Positions 42,467 to 52,734 of a DNA stretch of 64,000 bases are shown in pieces. Each line of letters opens with the position of its first letter. The stretch's first letter is position 1. The stretch lies in the NCBI RefSeq assembly GCF_013337185.1, contig NZ_SWDE01000001.1:2127397-2191396 (forward strand). Direction: 5' to 3'. The stretch comes from Serratia proteamaculans (GTDB lineage Bacteria > Pseudomonadota > Gammaproteobacteria > Enterobacterales > Enterobacteriaceae). The notes beneath the pieces are model-generated. The model ran no database searches and was not told the origin of the DNA. It saw only the letters and a list, made by a program, of their open reading frames with translations. A program made the translations under genes and the position numbers.

Positions 42467-43720
42467 TTAACTCCGAACCAAATCATCACCGTAGCCGATC
42501 CACTTGTAGGTGGTCAGAGCATCCAGGCCCATTGGGCCGCGGGCGTGCAGTTTCTGGGTGCTGACGGCCACTTCTGCGCCCAGGCCGAACTGGCCGCCGT
42601 CGGTGAAGCGGGTGCTGGCGTTGACGTACACCGCACTGGAGTCCACCGCACGCACAAAGTGCTCGGCGCTGCTCAGTGAGCGGGTGAGGATCGCGTCGGA
42701 GTGGCTGGTGCCGTGGGTGCGAATATGGTCGATGGCCTGATCGATGTCATCCACCAGCGCCACGTTCAGGTCCAACGACAGCCATTCGTCGTCGTAATCT
42801 TCCGCCGCTACCGCTACCACCGTTGCCGGGCCGTCTTGCAATAGCAGCATGGCGTTCTCTGCTGCGTGCAGGGTGACGCCGACCGCCGCCATTCGGGTGC
42901 TCAAGGCAGGCAGAAATTCTGCGGCAATGTTGCGGTTCACCAGCAGCGTCTCCAGCGAGTTACAGGCGCTTGGGCGTTGAATTTTGGCGTTCTCGATTAC
43001 CGTCAGTGCTTTGTCGAAATCAACGCTGTCATCCACGTAGGTATGGCAAACGCCGATACCGCCAGTGATCACCGGGATGGTCGACTGTTCGCGGCACAGT
43101 TTGTGCAGGCCAGCACCACCGCGTGGGATCAGCATGTCGACGTAGCGATCCAGGCGCAGCAGTTCATTCACCAGTGCACGGTCCGGGCTTTCAATCGCCT
43201 GTACCGCCGCGGCTGGCAGGCCGCACTGTTCCAGCGCCTGCTGGATCACTTTAACCGTCGCCTGGTTGGTGTGGTGGGTTTCTTTACCGCCGCGCAGGAT
43301 CACCGCGTTGCCGGTTTTCAGGCACAGGCTGGCGACGTCGATGGTGACGTTCGGCCGCGCTTCATAAATCACGCCAATCACCCCGAGCGGTACCCGGCGG
43401 CGTTCCAGCTTCAACCCGCTGTCCAGCAGGCTGCCGTCCAATACGTGGCCGACCGGGTCGTTCAGGCGACACACCTGGCGCACATCGTTGGCGATCGCCG
43501 CCAGACGTGCCGGGGTCAGCAACAGGCGATCGAGCAGCGCTTCGGTCATCCCGCTGGCGCGTGCCTGTTCCATGTCCTGTTCATTAGCCTGTAAAATCAC
43601 TTCGCTTTCGGCTTCCAGTCTGTCGGCAATCACCGACAGCACCTGGTTTTTCTTCGCCGTGCTCAGCACCGCCAGTTGCCAGGAGGCCTGCTTGGCGGCC
43701 TTCCCCATCTGCTCCAGCAT
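42467..43720 (-). CDS. proA: Gamma-glutamyl phosphate reductase
   Basis: Second step of proline synthesis: NADPH reduction of glutamyl-5-phosphate to the semialdehyde. The 417-aa protein begins [17 protein letters not shown], as in E. coli. It has the ALDH-like NADP region ([40 protein letters not shown]) and the catalytic Cys in [13 protein letters not shown]. The ATG at 43720 has AGGA at 7 bp; a GTG two codons upstream abuts the ribosome site. It follows proB by 9 bp in an operon. Confidence 0.97.
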   Translation of the reverse strand: MLEQMGKAAKQASWQLAVLSTAKKNQVLSVIADRLEAESEVILQANEQDMEQARASGMTEALLDRLLLTPARLAAIANDVRQVCRLNDPVGHVLDGSLLDSGLKLERRRVPLGVIGVIYEARPNVTIDVASLCLKTGNAVILRGGKETHHTNQATVKVIQQALEQCGLPAAAVQAIESPDRALVNELLRLDRYVDMLIPRGGAGLHKLCREQSTIPVITGGIGVCHTYVDDSVDFDKALTVIENAKIQRPSACNSLETLLVNRNIAAEFLPALSTRMAAVGVTLHAAENAMLLLQDGPATVVAVAAEDYDDEWLSLDLNVALVDDIDQAIDHIRTHGTSHSDAILTRSLSSAEHFVRAVDSSAVYVNASTRFTDGGQFGLGAEVAVSTQKLHARGPMGLDALTTYKWIGYGDDLVRS

Positions 43721-43729
43721 GCTCACTCC

Positions 43730-44833
43730 TTAGCTGACAATCATATCGTCGCGGTGAACTGCCACCGGGCCGTATTCATAACCGAGAATTTCACTGATCT
43801 CCTGCGAGTGGTGACCGGCAATCATGCGCATCGCGTCGCTGTTATAACGGCTGACGCCGTGCGCCAGATCGCGCCCCGTCAGGTTGCGGATGCGGATCAC
43901 TTCTCCACGGGAGAAATCGCCTTTAACTTCGCGGATGCCCTTCGGCAGCAGTGAACTGCCGCGCGCCATAATGGCGTCGACCGCACCGTCGTCGACGGTG
44001 ATCTCGCCGGCCGGGGGTGCGCCGAAGATCCAGCGTTTGCGGTTTTCCAGCGGGGTTTCCAGCGCGTGGAAACGGGTACCCACCGGTTTGCCTTCAATTA
44101 CGTCAGCCACCACGCCCGGCTTGCTGCCGGCGGCGATGATCACGTCGATACCGGCACGGCAGGCCACGTCGGCGGCTTGCAGCTTGGTGCCCATGCCGCC
44201 GGTGCCCAGGCCGGAAACGCTGTCGCCGGCGATGGCGCGCAGTGCATCGTCGATGCCGTGCACTTCACGGATCAGCTCTGCCTGCGGGTTGTTACGCGGG
44301 TCGGCGGTGTACAGCCCCTGCTGATCGGTCAGCAACAACAGTTTATCGGCCCCGGCCAGGATCGCCGCCAATGCCGACAGGTTGTCGTTGTCGCCCACCT
44401 TGATTTCTGCGGTCGCTACCGCGTCGTTCTCATTGATCACCGGCACGATACGGTTGTCCAGCAACGCCGTCATGGTGTCACGCGCATTGAGGAAGCGTTC
44501 GCGGTCTTCCAGATCGGCACGCGTCAGCAACATCTGCCCGACGTGGATGCCATAAATGGAGAACAGTTGCTCCCACAGTTGGATCAACCGGCTCTGCCCG
44601 ACCGCCGCCAGCAACTGCTTGGAGGCGATGGTGGCGGGGAGTTCGGGGTAGCCCAAATGTTCGCGCCCGGCGGCAATCGCGCCGGAGGTGACGATAACGA
44701 TGCGGTGACCCGCTGCATGCTGTTGTGCGCACTGGCGAACCAGTTCGACAATATGGGCACGGTTAAGACGCAGCGATCCGCCGGTCAACACGCTGGTGCC
44801 CAATTTCACAACCAGTGTCTGGCTGCCGTTCAT
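43730..44833 (-). CDS. proB: Glutamate 5-kinase
   Basis: First step of proline synthesis, ATP-dependent phosphorylation of glutamate, feedback-inhibited by proline. The 367-aa protein equals the E. coli length. An N-terminal amino-acid kinase domain ([49 protein letters not shown]) is followed by a C-terminal PUA domain (about 275-360; [25 protein letters not shown]). The start at 44833 gives [14 protein letters not shown]. proB-proA form an operon; crl lies upstream on the same strand, 115 bp away. Confidence 0.97.
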   Translation of the reverse strand: MNGSQTLVVKLGTSVLTGGSLRLNRAHIVELVRQCAQQHAAGHRIVIVTSGAIAAGREHLGYPELPATIASKQLLAAVGQSRLIQLWEQLFSIYGIHVGQMLLTRADLEDRERFLNARDTMTALLDNRIVPVINENDAVATAEIKVGDNDNLSALAAILAGADKLLLLTDQQGLYTADPRNNPQAELIREVHGIDDALRAIAGDSVSGLGTGGMGTKLQAADVACRAGIDVIIAAGSKPGVVADVIEGKPVGTRFHALETPLENRKRWIFGAPPAGEITVDDGAVDAIMARGSSLLPKGIREVKGDFSRGEVIRIRNLTGRDLAHGVSRYNSDAMRMIAGHHSQEISEILGYEYGPVAVHRDDMIVS

Positions 44834-44948
44834 AGTGTTTCTGCCGTGTAAGATGAGAAGAATAATACTAGGGACTTTGTAACAGGAGAGACGCGTTATG
44901 CCAACAGGCACAACGCGAAATCAGCAGAATACTTGCGGTCAAACGGGG

Positions 44949-45350
44949 TCAGGCGGAAAGTTTAATCAGTTTTTCTTTGAAATCAGCGGCGGGTTCCAGC
45001 GTCAGCTCCATGGTGGCCAGCAGTTCGCCCAGACGACGGTGGAAGTCACGCAAAGTGGTTTCCAGCTTGGTTTTGACTTCAGTATCTTTAATCTTTTCCG
45101 GCGTCCACTGCCCTTTCTTATCAAACAGGCCAAACTGATAGGCGTAGGTGAAACGCGTATCTTCGGCATGCAGTTCAATCCACCAGCCCCAAAACTCACG
45201 CAGTTCTGGAGCAGGCTTAACATTGACGCAGACGGCTAAACAATCAAAGAAAAAACGGTCGTTCTCACATTGCCCTTCACGCAGATACGGCCCCAAGCTG
45301 GCGAAACGTTTCATTAGTCGGCTTTTAGGGTGACCACTCGGTAACGTCAT
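44949..45350 (-). CDS. crl: Sigma-S-binding activator Crl
   Basis: Crl binds sigma-S and helps it join RNA polymerase. The 133-aa product starting [22 protein letters not shown] matches E. coli Crl closely, including [29 protein letters not shown] and [17 protein letters not shown] blocks. The start at 45350 is set by that similarity; an in-frame start 5 codons upstream is possible. It sits in its usual place between frsA and proB, although phoE, which lies here in E. coli, is absent. Confidence 0.95.
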   Translation of the reverse strand: MTLPSGHPKSRLMKRFASLGPYLREGQCENDRFFFDCLAVCVNVKPAPELREFWGWWIELHAEDTRFTYAYQFGLFDKKGQWTPEKIKDTEVKTKLETTLRDFHRRLGELLATMELTLEPAADFKEKLIKLSA

Positions 45351-45409
45351 TCTTAAGCTCCTCAATGTAGACCATTCTTTTTAACAAACTGTTAAAATTT
45401 AGCAACTAA

Positions 45410-46657
45410 TTAACGCATTTTATCTTTCATCCAATGGGACATTTGCAGCAGCGCCTTGTGGAAACTGCTGTACACCGGTTTGCGCGGTATGGCGATCAGC
45501 TTGCCATCCATCGAAGACGAAACGATCAGCTGTGACTCTTCTTTCGGACTGAGCGGATCCTGCTCCCAGTAACCGGCCAGCATCGGCGTCGGGCAACGGC
45601 GGCCCAACAGCCCCTGGGTTTTCAGCGAATAGCTGTTCAACTCAACCTTCAGCACATGATCCGAAGCGTTAGCCATGCCCATCCGGCTGGCCAGCACATC
45701 CATATACATATCCGGTACGTACTTCTGGGTGCTGCTGTCGCACAGCAGGCGATGCACCACCGGCCCCAGGCAGGCCACGCCACGCAGCCGCTGTGGCTCC
45801 AGATAGGCCAGACGTACCGCCACATTGGCGCCAAAGCGGAAGCCAAACGCGGTGACGCGCTGATGATCAATCCAGGGCACGTCGGCCAGTTGAGTCAGCA
45901 CCTGCTGATGCAGGAAGCTGGAGTCTTGCGTCAGCTTCCACTTGTAGGAAGAACCGATGGAAGGCATATCAATGGTCAGCATGGCGATGCCCTGCGGAGC
46001 CAGATAATCGTGGAACAGGCGGTGATAGTCGGTCTGCAGGGTGTCCAGGCTGCCGCACATCAGCACCGTAGGGAACGGTGCCTCGCCCTTCTCCGGCATA
46101 TGCAGGAAGCCGGTAATGCTGCTGCCACCTTCAATGCGGAACTCCAGCTCTTTCAACTGGTATGGCAGTAGCAACGCGGCCTCTTCGTAAGCCCGGTTGG
46201 ATAGCGCCTCCGCCTGCTCGGCCAGTTCGTCGCCTTTCAGATGCGGGTAGCCGGCAATGCTGTAAAAGTTGGCAGCTTTAAGCCAGTACTGGCCGCCGAG
46301 CAGCGGATCCTGCTGTTCCAGCGCGCGCTGCTGCCAGAGCATGCCCTGATGCACCCATTCGTAGATCCAGTTGCCGTTACGGTAACCGACCACGGTATCG
46401 AGCCATTTGTCGTTGGTGTGTTCCACATCCGCGACGGCAATGCGTGCCAGCACTTCGTTGATTTCAATGGGATCGACGCCACGCCAGGCCCACAACAGCG
46501 GGTTGAGCATGCGGTACCAATTGCTGACGGTGTCGCCTTCCAGCGTGGAATGCAGATCGGCACTGACTTTACTGCGCGCGCGCATCACCAGCGTTGAGGT
46601 CTCAGGGTGTTTAAATGAGGGTTTGAACAGGATTTCAGAAAGGTTGGCTTGTGCCAT
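45410..46657 (-). CDS. frsA: Esterase FrsA
   Basis: A 415-aa cytosolic alpha/beta-hydrolase fold protein known for binding dephosphorylated enzyme IIA-Glc and affecting the fermentation/respiration balance. It starts [25 protein letters not shown] helical N-terminal domain is followed by the hydrolase region ([67 protein letters not shown]). The elbow here reads [10 protein letters not shown] with no clear Ser, so esterase activity may be weak. The start at 46657 is chosen over an upstream ATG at 46696 by family similarity. Confidence 0.92.
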   Translation of the reverse strand: MAQANLSEILFKPSFKHPETSTLVMRARSKVSADLHSTLEGDTVSNWYRMLNPLLWAWRGVDPIEINEVLARIAVADVEHTNDKWLDTVVGYRNGNWIYEWVHQGMLWQQRALEQQDPLLGGQYWLKAANFYSIAGYPHLKGDELAEQAEALSNRAYEEAALLLPYQLKELEFRIEGGSSITGFLHMPEKGEAPFPTVLMCGSLDTLQTDYHRLFHDYLAPQGIAMLTIDMPSIGSSYKWKLTQDSSFLHQQVLTQLADVPWIDHQRVTAFGFRFGANVAVRLAYLEPQRLRGVACLGPVVHRLLCDSSTQKYVPDMYMDVLASRMGMANASDHVLKVELNSYSLKTQGLLGRRCPTPMLAGYWEQDPLSPKEESQLIVSSSMDGKLIAIPRKPVYSSFHKALLQMSHWMKDKMR

Positions 46658-46788
46658 GGTAACAACAGCCTCCGTAAATCTGGTAATAGGCCGCAAACAG
46701 CCTAATCAACTGGAGGTAGTGTACCTAACTCTGGCGCGATAAACCCGTCATACTTGAAGCTGTATCGGTGGGTGGAAATCAAAAATGC

Positions 46789-46813
46789 AAACGCCCGGCA
46801 GAGCCGGGCGTTT
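46789..46813. terminator. Terminator downstream of gpt
   Basis: Perfect 11-bp stem AAACGCCCGGC (46789-46799) and GCCGGGCGTTT (46803-46813) with loop AGA; read leftward it is followed by GCATTTTTG. Confidence 0.85.
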
Positions 46814-46834
46814 CAATAAATCAGCGTGGCAAAC

Positions 46835-47293
46835 TTAACGGCCGCCGATCGGTGGCACGAAGGTCACCGCCATGTCCCATGGCTGCTCAATCCAGGTATC
46901 CTGTGGGATATCAACCACATAATCGTCTACCAGCGGGCGACCTGCCGGCTTGGCGAAGATAGTGACGAAATGCGCTTTCGGGTACATTTCACGGATCGCT
47001 TTCGCGGTGCCGCCGGTATCCACCAGATCGTCGATAACGATAAAGCCTTCACCGTCGCCTTCGGCGCGCTTGAGCACTTTCATTTCGCGTTGGTTGTCAT
47101 GGTCATAGCTGGAAATGCAGACGGTATCCACATAACGAATGCTTAACTCACGTGCCAACAGAGAAGCCGGTACCAGACCGCCGCGGCTTACGGCAATAAT
47201 GCCCTTCCATTGGTCAGCAGGCAGCAGGCGGTGAGCCAGTTTGCGCGCTTGCATTTGCAGCATGTCCCAGGTAACAACGTATTTTTCGCTCAT
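46835..47293 (-). CDS. gpt: Xanthine-guanine phosphoribosyltransferase
   Basis: Purine salvage enzyme that adds PRPP-derived ribose phosphate to guanine, xanthine and hypoxanthine at the inner face of the membrane. The 152-aa length and sequence match E. coli Gpt: [20 protein letters not shown], the flexible loop [13 protein letters not shown], and the PRPP-binding motif [17 protein letters not shown]. It is monocistronic, divergent from pepD across 324 bp, with a terminator downstream. Confidence 0.97.
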   Translation of the reverse strand: MSEKYVVTWDMLQMQARKLAHRLLPADQWKGIIAVSRGGLVPASLLARELSIRYVDTVCISSYDHDNQREMKVLKRAEGDGEGFIVIDDLVDTGGTAKAIREMYPKAHFVTIFAKPAGRPLVDDYVVDIPQDTWIEQPWDMAVTFVPPIGGR

Positions 47294-47617
47294 AGAATGG
47301 TGTCCCAGCCAGCAGTGGTGCGGCTTACTCAGTAATCAGGGGAAAAAAGGTTGCGCGAGATTATAAAGACTGACCGCACCAAATACCAGTTGTACCTTGG
47401 AATTCATAAGTATTTCGTCTGGTGATTGATGCTGAATAAATGAGCAATGACCAACCAAACTAGTGTGATCAAGCGCTTGAACAGCGCAATACGGTACGGG
47501 CACCGCCCGGAATAAAGTGATATTCTCTGGAGATCGTGCCAAAGCCGCACAGATGCCCCTAACCCTAACCGAGCGGCATTCCCGCACTGCCGAGAATGCT
47601 GTTACAGGAGACTTATA
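47294..47617. promoter_or_regulatory. gpt-pepD divergent promoter region
   Basis: 324 bp with promoters presumably for both genes. I see no specific operator or hairpin in it. Confidence 0.4.
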
Positions 47618-49078
47618 GTGTCTGAATTGTCTCAACTTTCGCCACAGCCGCTGTGGGATATTTTTGCCAAAATCTGCTCTATTCCGCATCCTTCTTATCA
47701 TGAAGAAGCGCTGGCACAGCACATCCTCGAGTGGGCCAAAGAGAAACACCTGCACGCCGAGCGTGACCACGTAGGCAACATCCTGCTGCGCAAGCCCGCC
47801 ACCAAAGGGATGGAAAACCGCAAGCCGGTTGCCCTGCAAGCGCACCTGGACATGGTGCCACAGAAAAATAACGACACCGTGCACGACTTCACCAAGGATC
47901 CGATTCAGCCGTACATTGACGGTGAGTGGATCAAGGCGCGTGGCACCACGCTGGGTGCCGACAACGGTATCGGTATGGCCTCCGCACTGGCCGTGCTGGC
48001 CGACGACAGCGTCGAGCACGGCCCGCTGGAAGTGCTACTGACCATGACCGAAGAAGCCGGCATGGACGGTGCGTTTGGTCTGCAGGCTAACTGGCTGCAA
48101 GCGGATATCCTGATCAACACCGACTCCGAAGAAGAAGGCGAGATCTACATGGGTTGCGCCGGGGGGATTGATTTCATCACCACCCTGCCACTGCTGCGCG
48201 AAGCCGTGCCTGCCGGTTATCAGACTCTGAAGCTGACGATCAAAGGCCTGAAAGGCGGCCACTCTGGCGCGGATATCCACGTCGGGCTGGGCAACGCCAA
48301 CAAACTGCTGGCACGCTTCCTGTTCGACCATAGCGCCGAGCTGAACCTGCGCCTGCTGGATCTGAACGGCGGTACGCTGCGCAATGCTATTCCGCGTGAG
48401 GCCTCTGCGGTGGTTGCCGTACCGGCCGAGAAAGCCGATGCGCTGAAAGCGCTGAGCCAGGCGTTCCTGGCTACTCTGCAAAACGAGCTGGCGGCCAAAG
48501 AGAAGAACATCACCGTGTTGCTGGAGCCTGTCACCAGTGCTTCGCAGGCGATGACCGCCGACAGCCAACAGCGTTTTGTGGCACTGCTGAATGGTACACC
48601 GAACGGTGTGATCCGCATGAGCGACGCGGTGAAAGGCGTGGTGGAAACCTCACTGAACGTGGGCGTGGTCACCACCAGCGACAGCGAAGCAGAAATCATC
48701 TGCCTGATCCGTTCGCTGATCGACAGCGGTAAAGATTACGTGGTCGGCATGCTGACCGCGCTGGGCCAGTTGGCCAACGCCAAAGTGGCACCAAAAGGCG
48801 GCTACCCAGGCTGGCAGCCAGACGCGGACTCACCGGTGATGCATCTGGTGCGCGAGATTTATCAGGACTTGTTCAACAAGACGCCGAACATCATGGTGAT
48901 CCACGCCGGTCTGGAATGCGGTCTGTTCAAAAAGCCGTACCCGAACATGGATATGGTGTCGATTGGGCCAACCATCACCGGGCCACACTCGCCGGATGAG
49001 CAGGTGCATATCGAAAGCGTGGGCCTGTACTGGAAGCTGCTGACGGCACTGCTGAAAGCAATCCCGGAACGCGCGTAA
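47618..49078 (+). CDS. pepD: Aminoacyl-histidine dipeptidase (peptidase D)
   Basis: A 486-aa cytosolic zinc dipeptidase (M20 family) that cleaves Xaa-His dipeptides such as carnosine. It begins SELSQLSPQPLWDIFAKICSIPHPSYHEE. The metal-site motifs are HLDMVPQ, GADNGIGMA, TEEAGMDGA and NTDSEEEGE, and the late HAGLECG supplies the last ligand. A GTG start at 47618 follows AGGAGA and agrees with the E. coli start. It is monocistronic, with several hairpins downstream. Confidence 0.97.
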   Translation: MSELSQLSPQPLWDIFAKICSIPHPSYHEEALAQHILEWAKEKHLHAERDHVGNILLRKPATKGMENRKPVALQAHLDMVPQKNNDTVHDFTKDPIQPYIDGEWIKARGTTLGADNGIGMASALAVLADDSVEHGPLEVLLTMTEEAGMDGAFGLQANWLQADILINTDSEEEGEIYMGCAGGIDFITTLPLLREAVPAGYQTLKLTIKGLKGGHSGADIHVGLGNANKLLARFLFDHSAELNLRLLDLNGGTLRNAIPREASAVVAVPAEKADALKALSQAFLATLQNELAAKEKNITVLLEPVTSASQAMTADSQQRFVALLNGTPNGVIRMSDAVKGVVETSLNVGVVTTSDSEAEIICLIRSLIDSGKDYVVGMLTALGQLANAKVAPKGGYPGWQPDADSPVMHLVREIYQDLFNKTPNIMVIHAGLECGLFKKPYPNMDMVSIGPTITGPHSPDEQVHIESVGLYWKLLTALLKAIPERA

Positions 49079-49104
49079 TATTCGTAATATTACAGATAAA
49101 CCAA

Positions 49105-49287
49105 AGGCGCAAATATTTGCGCCTCAGACTGATGACAAACCTCATTCCTGCCCAGAGCGAGTCGAGGTCGATAAATAAAAATCTGGAAAATCAATTTATT
49201 GATTTTCGGCTGATCACCACAAAGCAGGAAAAACCACGCTTTTTCCTGCTTTGTCAGCAACCAAAGGCGCAATTATTTGCGCCTTTG
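49105..49287. repeat. Cluster of four perfect hairpins between pepD and dinB
   Basis: In order: AGGCGCAAATATTTGCGCCT (49105-49124); GAAAATCAAT/ATTGATTTTC (49186-49207); a 15-bp stem ACAAAGCAGGAAAAA (49219-49233) with its complement (49240-49254); and CAAAGGCGCAA/TTGCGCCTTTG (49262-49287). The first and last are near-copies of each other, both preceded by AACCAAAGGCGCAA. The last abuts the dinB stop and should end both convergent genes. Confidence 0.8.
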
Positions 49288-50349
49288 TTATTCCCAGGGC
49301 AGCAGCAGTTGCCGCTCCAGCTGCGGATCCAGTAACGTCACGTGTAATCCGACCAGTCGCACCCCGCGCCCTTCACGTCGCTCACTCCATACCTGCCGTG
49401 CCACGTTGATCAAATCGTCTTTATTCAGTACCGGCCAGACGTGTTCCTGCGTCGTTTGCTGGAAATCCTGAAACTTCAGTTTTACCCCCTGCCGGGCGAT
49501 GTGCAGATCCGGTTTCACCTTACGCAACCGCAGTTCCAGCTCGGGATAGAGTTTGTCGACGATCAGCGCTTCGCAGTCTTCCCAGTCATGGATATCTTCC
49601 GCCAGCGTGCGCTCCACCCCCACCGATTTACGCAACCGCTCTGGCGAAACCTCACGCAGATCGATCCCCTGACAACGCTCCCACAGCACCCGGCCAAATT
49701 TGCCGAAGCGCTTTAACAGCGCCGCCAGGTCGTACTGCTGTACGTCGGCGCAGGTGATCAGCCCCACTTCCTCCAGCCGTTTGGCGGTCACTTTGCCCAC
49801 GCCAGGGATTTTACTCAGCGGTAACTGCTGTAAAAACGCAGGAACCTGTGCCGGGGTGATGACGTATTGTCCGTTCGGTTTATTCAGCTCTGAGGCAATC
49901 TTGGCGAGGAACTTGATCGGCGCGATACCGGCAGAAGCGGTGAGGTTGAGTTCGTCGGAGATAGTCTGGCGGATTTGCTCGGCGATCAACGTCGCCGAGC
50001 CGTTGCACTGGCTGCAGTCCGTCACGTCCAGATAGGCTTCATCCAGCGACAGTGGTTCAATTAACGGGGTGTAACGGGCGAAGATTTCGCGGATATGCTG
50101 CGAAGCTTCCTTATAGGCCGCCATACGGCCGGGCAGCAGCTTAAGGTGCGGGCAAAGCTTGAGTGCCATCGCCGTCGACATCGCACTGTGTACGCCATAG
50201 CGACGCGCAGGATAGTTGGCGGTGCTGATCACCCCACGCCGGTCGGCACTGCCGCCGATCGCCAACGGAATATCGCGCAGGCTGGGATCGTCGCGCATTT
50301 CTACCGCTGCGAAGAAGCAGTCCATATCGACATGAATGATTTTACGCAT
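49288..50349 (-). CDS. dinB: DNA polymerase IV (Y family)
   Basis: A 353-aa translesion polymerase. It has the Y-family opening [20 protein letters not shown] with catalytic Asp8, and [11 protein letters not shown] with the second acidic pair near residues 103-104. The thumb helix-hairpin-helix [16 protein letters not shown] and the little-finger domain follow. The start at 50349 (GGAGGCGCG upstream) matches E. coli DinB. LexA control is usual, but I did not find a clear SOS box in the short upstream region; CTGTATAAGTATACAG at 50368-50383 is a candidate. Confidence 0.95.
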   Translation of the reverse strand: MRKIIHVDMDCFFAAVEMRDDPSLRDIPLAIGGSADRRGVISTANYPARRYGVHSAMSTAMALKLCPHLKLLPGRMAAYKEASQHIREIFARYTPLIEPLSLDEAYLDVTDCSQCNGSATLIAEQIRQTISDELNLTASAGIAPIKFLAKIASELNKPNGQYVITPAQVPAFLQQLPLSKIPGVGKVTAKRLEEVGLITCADVQQYDLAALLKRFGKFGRVLWERCQGIDLREVSPERLRKSVGVERTLAEDIHDWEDCEALIVDKLYPELELRLRKVKPDLHIARQGVKLKFQDFQQTTQEHVWPVLNKDDLINVARQVWSERREGRGVRLVGLHVTLLDPQLERQLLLPWE

Positions 50350-50367
50350 CGCGCCTCCAATAACACT

Positions 50368-50383
50368 GTATAAGTATACAGGC
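50368..50383. promoter_or_regulatory. Putative LexA (SOS) box of dinB
   Basis: CTGTATAAGTATACAG has the CTGT-N8-ACAG form of a LexA operator and lies 19 bp upstream of the dinB start. Confidence 0.7.
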
Positions 50384-50545
50384 AACAATGGAAAGCTCAA
50401 GCCTCGGCTCTACTCGGAGAAAACAGGCTTTCACCCAATTATCTTCGACTTGTTAAAAAAGCGTAATTTTTCAATAGTACGCTGTGGCAAATTAACCGCC
50501 GCAGTTACTGATAACAATAACTCTACGCACAGGATGGTGCCCTAC

Positions 50546-51430
50546 ATGAAAACATTATCGGTCTATTTGTTAGCTTCAGCCTTATCCCTGATATCCCTTG
50601 CCGCTACCGCCGCCCCCGCCATTATCGCTCACCGTGGTGGTACTGCCGACGCTCCTGAAAATACCCGCGTCGCCATTAAAACCGCACTGAAAAACGGCGC
50701 CGACGCCATCTGGATCACCCTGCAGGAATCCAAAGACGGTGTGATCGTGCTTTACCGCCCTTCGGATCTGAAAGCGCTAACCAATCAGCAGGGGCTGGTC
50801 TCCGCCTTTACCGCTGCACAACTGGCGAAAGTTGACGCCGGTTGGTCATTCGCCAAAGGTGAAACCCACCCGTTCCGGGGGAAAGGCATTGGCATTCCTC
50901 GTTTGGATGAGATCCTCAATGCCTTCCCCAAGGTTAACTTCTATCTGGATATCAAATCCCCAGACGCAGACCCGGCCCAGTTCGGCAAAGCCCTGCTGGC
51001 AACGCTGGAAAAAACCAACAGCCTGAACCGCACCCGCGTGTACTCCACCGATGCCAAATATCTGCAGGCGCTGCCGCCCACGATCAAACGTTTTGAAACC
51101 CGCGATAAAACCCGCGACCTGCTGGCGAATATCAGCCTGTCGCACCTGTGTGAGCTGAAGCCAGACCATCAGCAACCACGCTGGTACGGGCTGGAACTGA
51201 AGCGTGAAGTGGAAGTGGTGGAGAAATTTACCCTGGGTGAAGGACGCTCCAAGGCGTTTCTGACCTGGGATAAAGAATCGATCGACTGTTTCCGCTCACA
51301 AGGGCCGGCGCACATCATTCTGTTCGGCATCAACTCACCGGCGGAATACCAGCAGGCGGTGGCGTTAGGCGTGGACGGGGTGATGGTCAACTCACCGGCC
51401 GAAGCAAAGAGCTTTGTTAAGACAAAATAA
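50546..51430 (+). CDS. Periplasmic glycerophosphodiester phosphodiesterase-like protein
   Basis: A 294-aa protein with a signal peptide (MKTLSVYLLASALSLISLAATA), then the GDPD opening APAIIAHRGGTADAPENTRVAIKTALKNGADAI. Two of the usual residues differ: the ExD after the HRGG box reads WITLQESKDGVIVLYR, where families normally have E-x-D-V and VxHD. Catalysis may therefore be altered. The rest (IGIPRLDEILNAFPKVNFYLDIKSPD, GVDGVMVNSPAEAKSFV) is a typical TIM barrel. The start at 50546 is chosen for the signal peptide; longer frames extend into dinB's promoter. Confidence 0.85.
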   Translation: MKTLSVYLLASALSLISLAATAAPAIIAHRGGTADAPENTRVAIKTALKNGADAIWITLQESKDGVIVLYRPSDLKALTNQQGLVSAFTAAQLAKVDAGWSFAKGETHPFRGKGIGIPRLDEILNAFPKVNFYLDIKSPDADPAQFGKALLATLEKTNSLNRTRVYSTDAKYLQALPPTIKRFETRDKTRDLLANISLSHLCELKPDHQQPRWYGLELKREVEVVEKFTLGEGRSKAFLTWDKESIDCFRSQGPAHIILFGINSPAEYQQAVALGVDGVMVNSPAEAKSFVKTK

Positions 51431-51441
51431 CCGATAAAAAA

Positions 51442-51462
51442 AGGGGCGCTGCATGCGCCCCT
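51442..51462. terminator. Terminator between the phosphodiesterase and nqrM genes
   Basis: AGGGGCGC (51442-51449) and GCGCCCCT (51455-51462) with loop TGCAT; an A-run precedes it, making it effective for the leftward nqr operon. Confidence 0.8.
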
Positions 51463-51467
51463 GTTAT

Positions 51468-51695
51468 TCAGATGATCCGGTGTTTTTCCAACTGTTTCTG
51501 GCGCAACGCCTCTTTTTCCAGACGCTTTTTCCGCGCATCGCAGGGTTCAGGACAGTCACAGACTTTATCCATCCCCAACGCCGTAATGCCGCCGCAGCTG
51601 CCCTGCAGGCTCTTACGCTTGAACACGTAACCCAACGACATCCCGCCGACAATCAGCAGAAACAACACGAAGCTGGCGACAAATACTGTCAACAT
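51468..51695 (-). CDS. nqrM: Na+-NQR maturation protein NqrM
   Basis: A 75-aa membrane protein with one N-terminal hydrophobic helix (TVFVASFVLFLLIVGGMSLGYVF) and four cysteines in the family pattern SCGGITALGMDKVCDCPEPC. NqrM is needed to build the iron site between NqrD and NqrE. It is last in the nqr-apbE run, 10 bp after apbE. Confidence 0.92.
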   Translation of the reverse strand: MLTVFVASFVLFLLIVGGMSLGYVFKRKSLQGSCGGITALGMDKVCDCPEPCDARKKRLEKEALRQKQLEKHRII

Positions 51696-51705
51696 AGCGA
51701 CCTCA

Positions 51706-52734
51706 CTAGCTCTTGTTCAAATAGGGTTTGAACGCCTCGGAGTAGCGCTCTTCAAAACCTTTGGCAGTTTTCACAATCATGAACACCGGGATCCCCATCA
51801 GGTTCGCCAACGCCATGCCGCGCTCCGGCCCCAATACGTTCAACCCGGTCGACAGACCGTCAGCAGCCATACAGGTCGGGCTCAGCACCGTCACCGACAC
51901 CAGATGATGATGGATCGGCTTGCCGGTAACCGGATCTATGGTATGCGAATAACGCACGCCGCCCTGTTCGAAGTAGTTGCGATAATCCCCCGAGGTGGCG
52001 ATCGACATCTCGCCCGGCTGGATCACCAGTTGCGCCTTCTGCTCCATACCCGCCGTCGGCCGTTCAATGGCGATACGCCACGGTTTTTTCTCACCGTTGT
52101 GGCCGCGAGTACGGACTTCGCCGCCAATATCCACCATGTAGTTCTTAATCTGCTGCGATTGCAGATACTGGGCAATCACATCCACCCCGTAGCCCTTGGC
52201 GATCGAAGAGAGATCGACATACAGCTCAGGAATGCTCTTTACCAGTGCGTTGCCCTGCACCGACAGCTTGTTGATACCGGTCCAGGCGCGGCGGCGCTCC
52301 AGTTCGGCAGCGCTCGGCACCTTGTCCGGGCGCCCTTCCGGGCCGAAGCCCCACAGATTAACCAGCGGCCCGACGGTCACGTCCAGCGCGCCGTCGGTGA
52401 CGCGGTTAATGCGCAGCGCTTCCAGCACCACCTCGGTGGTCGCTGCCGATACCGGGAAGGGTTTATCCACTGCGCGGCTGGCGTTGAAGCGGCTCAGTTC
52501 AGAATCCGGCCGGTAGGTGGACATCTGGTCATTCACCAATTCCAGGCGCTTGTCGATCTCCGCCTGAATTTTGGCGGCAGACGGCGTGTCATCACCGGTG
52601 ACGTAACGGACAGAATAAGAAGTCCCCATGGTTTTGCCATCGAGATTGATCTGCTCCGGTCCGCAGCCGGTCAATAACAGGGCGGCGCTGAGCGCCACCG
52701 TCGTCATTAACCCCTTCATTGCCCATGCGCGCAT
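51706..52734 (-). CDS. apbE: FAD:protein FMN transferase ApbE
   Basis: A 342-aa lipoprotein (lipobox LLTGC at about 24) in the periplasm that attaches FMN covalently to Thr of NqrB and NqrC. Family marks are GKTMGTSYSVRYV, MSTYRPDSELSRFN, YVDLSSIAKGYGVD, DIGGEVRTRG, YSHTIDPVTGKPI and the Mg-binding CMAADGLSTGLNVLG. The ATG directly adjoins the nqrF stop, so it is in the same operon. Confidence 0.95.
   Translation of the reverse strand: MRAWAMKGLMTTVALSAALLLTGCGPEQINLDGKTMGTSYSVRYVTGDDTPSAAKIQAEIDKRLELVNDQMSTYRPDSELSRFNASRAVDKPFPVSAATTEVVLEALRINRVTDGALDVTVGPLVNLWGFGPEGRPDKVPSAAELERRRAWTGINKLSVQGNALVKSIPELYVDLSSIAKGYGVDVIAQYLQSQQIKNYMVDIGGEVRTRGHNGEKKPWRIAIERPTAGMEQKAQLVIQPGEMSIATSGDYRNYFEQGGVRYSHTIDPVTGKPIHHHLVSVTVLSPTCMAADGLSTGLNVLGPERGMALANLMGIPVFMIVKTAKGFEERYSEAFKPYLNKS

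Noticed and set aside
46741..46780. Enterobacterial dispersed repeat (CCCGTCATACTTGAAGCTG-like)
   Set aside because: Only one partial copy visible, too short to support as a repeat family from this window alone.
47336..48019. Minus-strand 227-codon frame opposite pepD
   Set aside because: Shadow frame with repetitive basic composition; pepD is certain.
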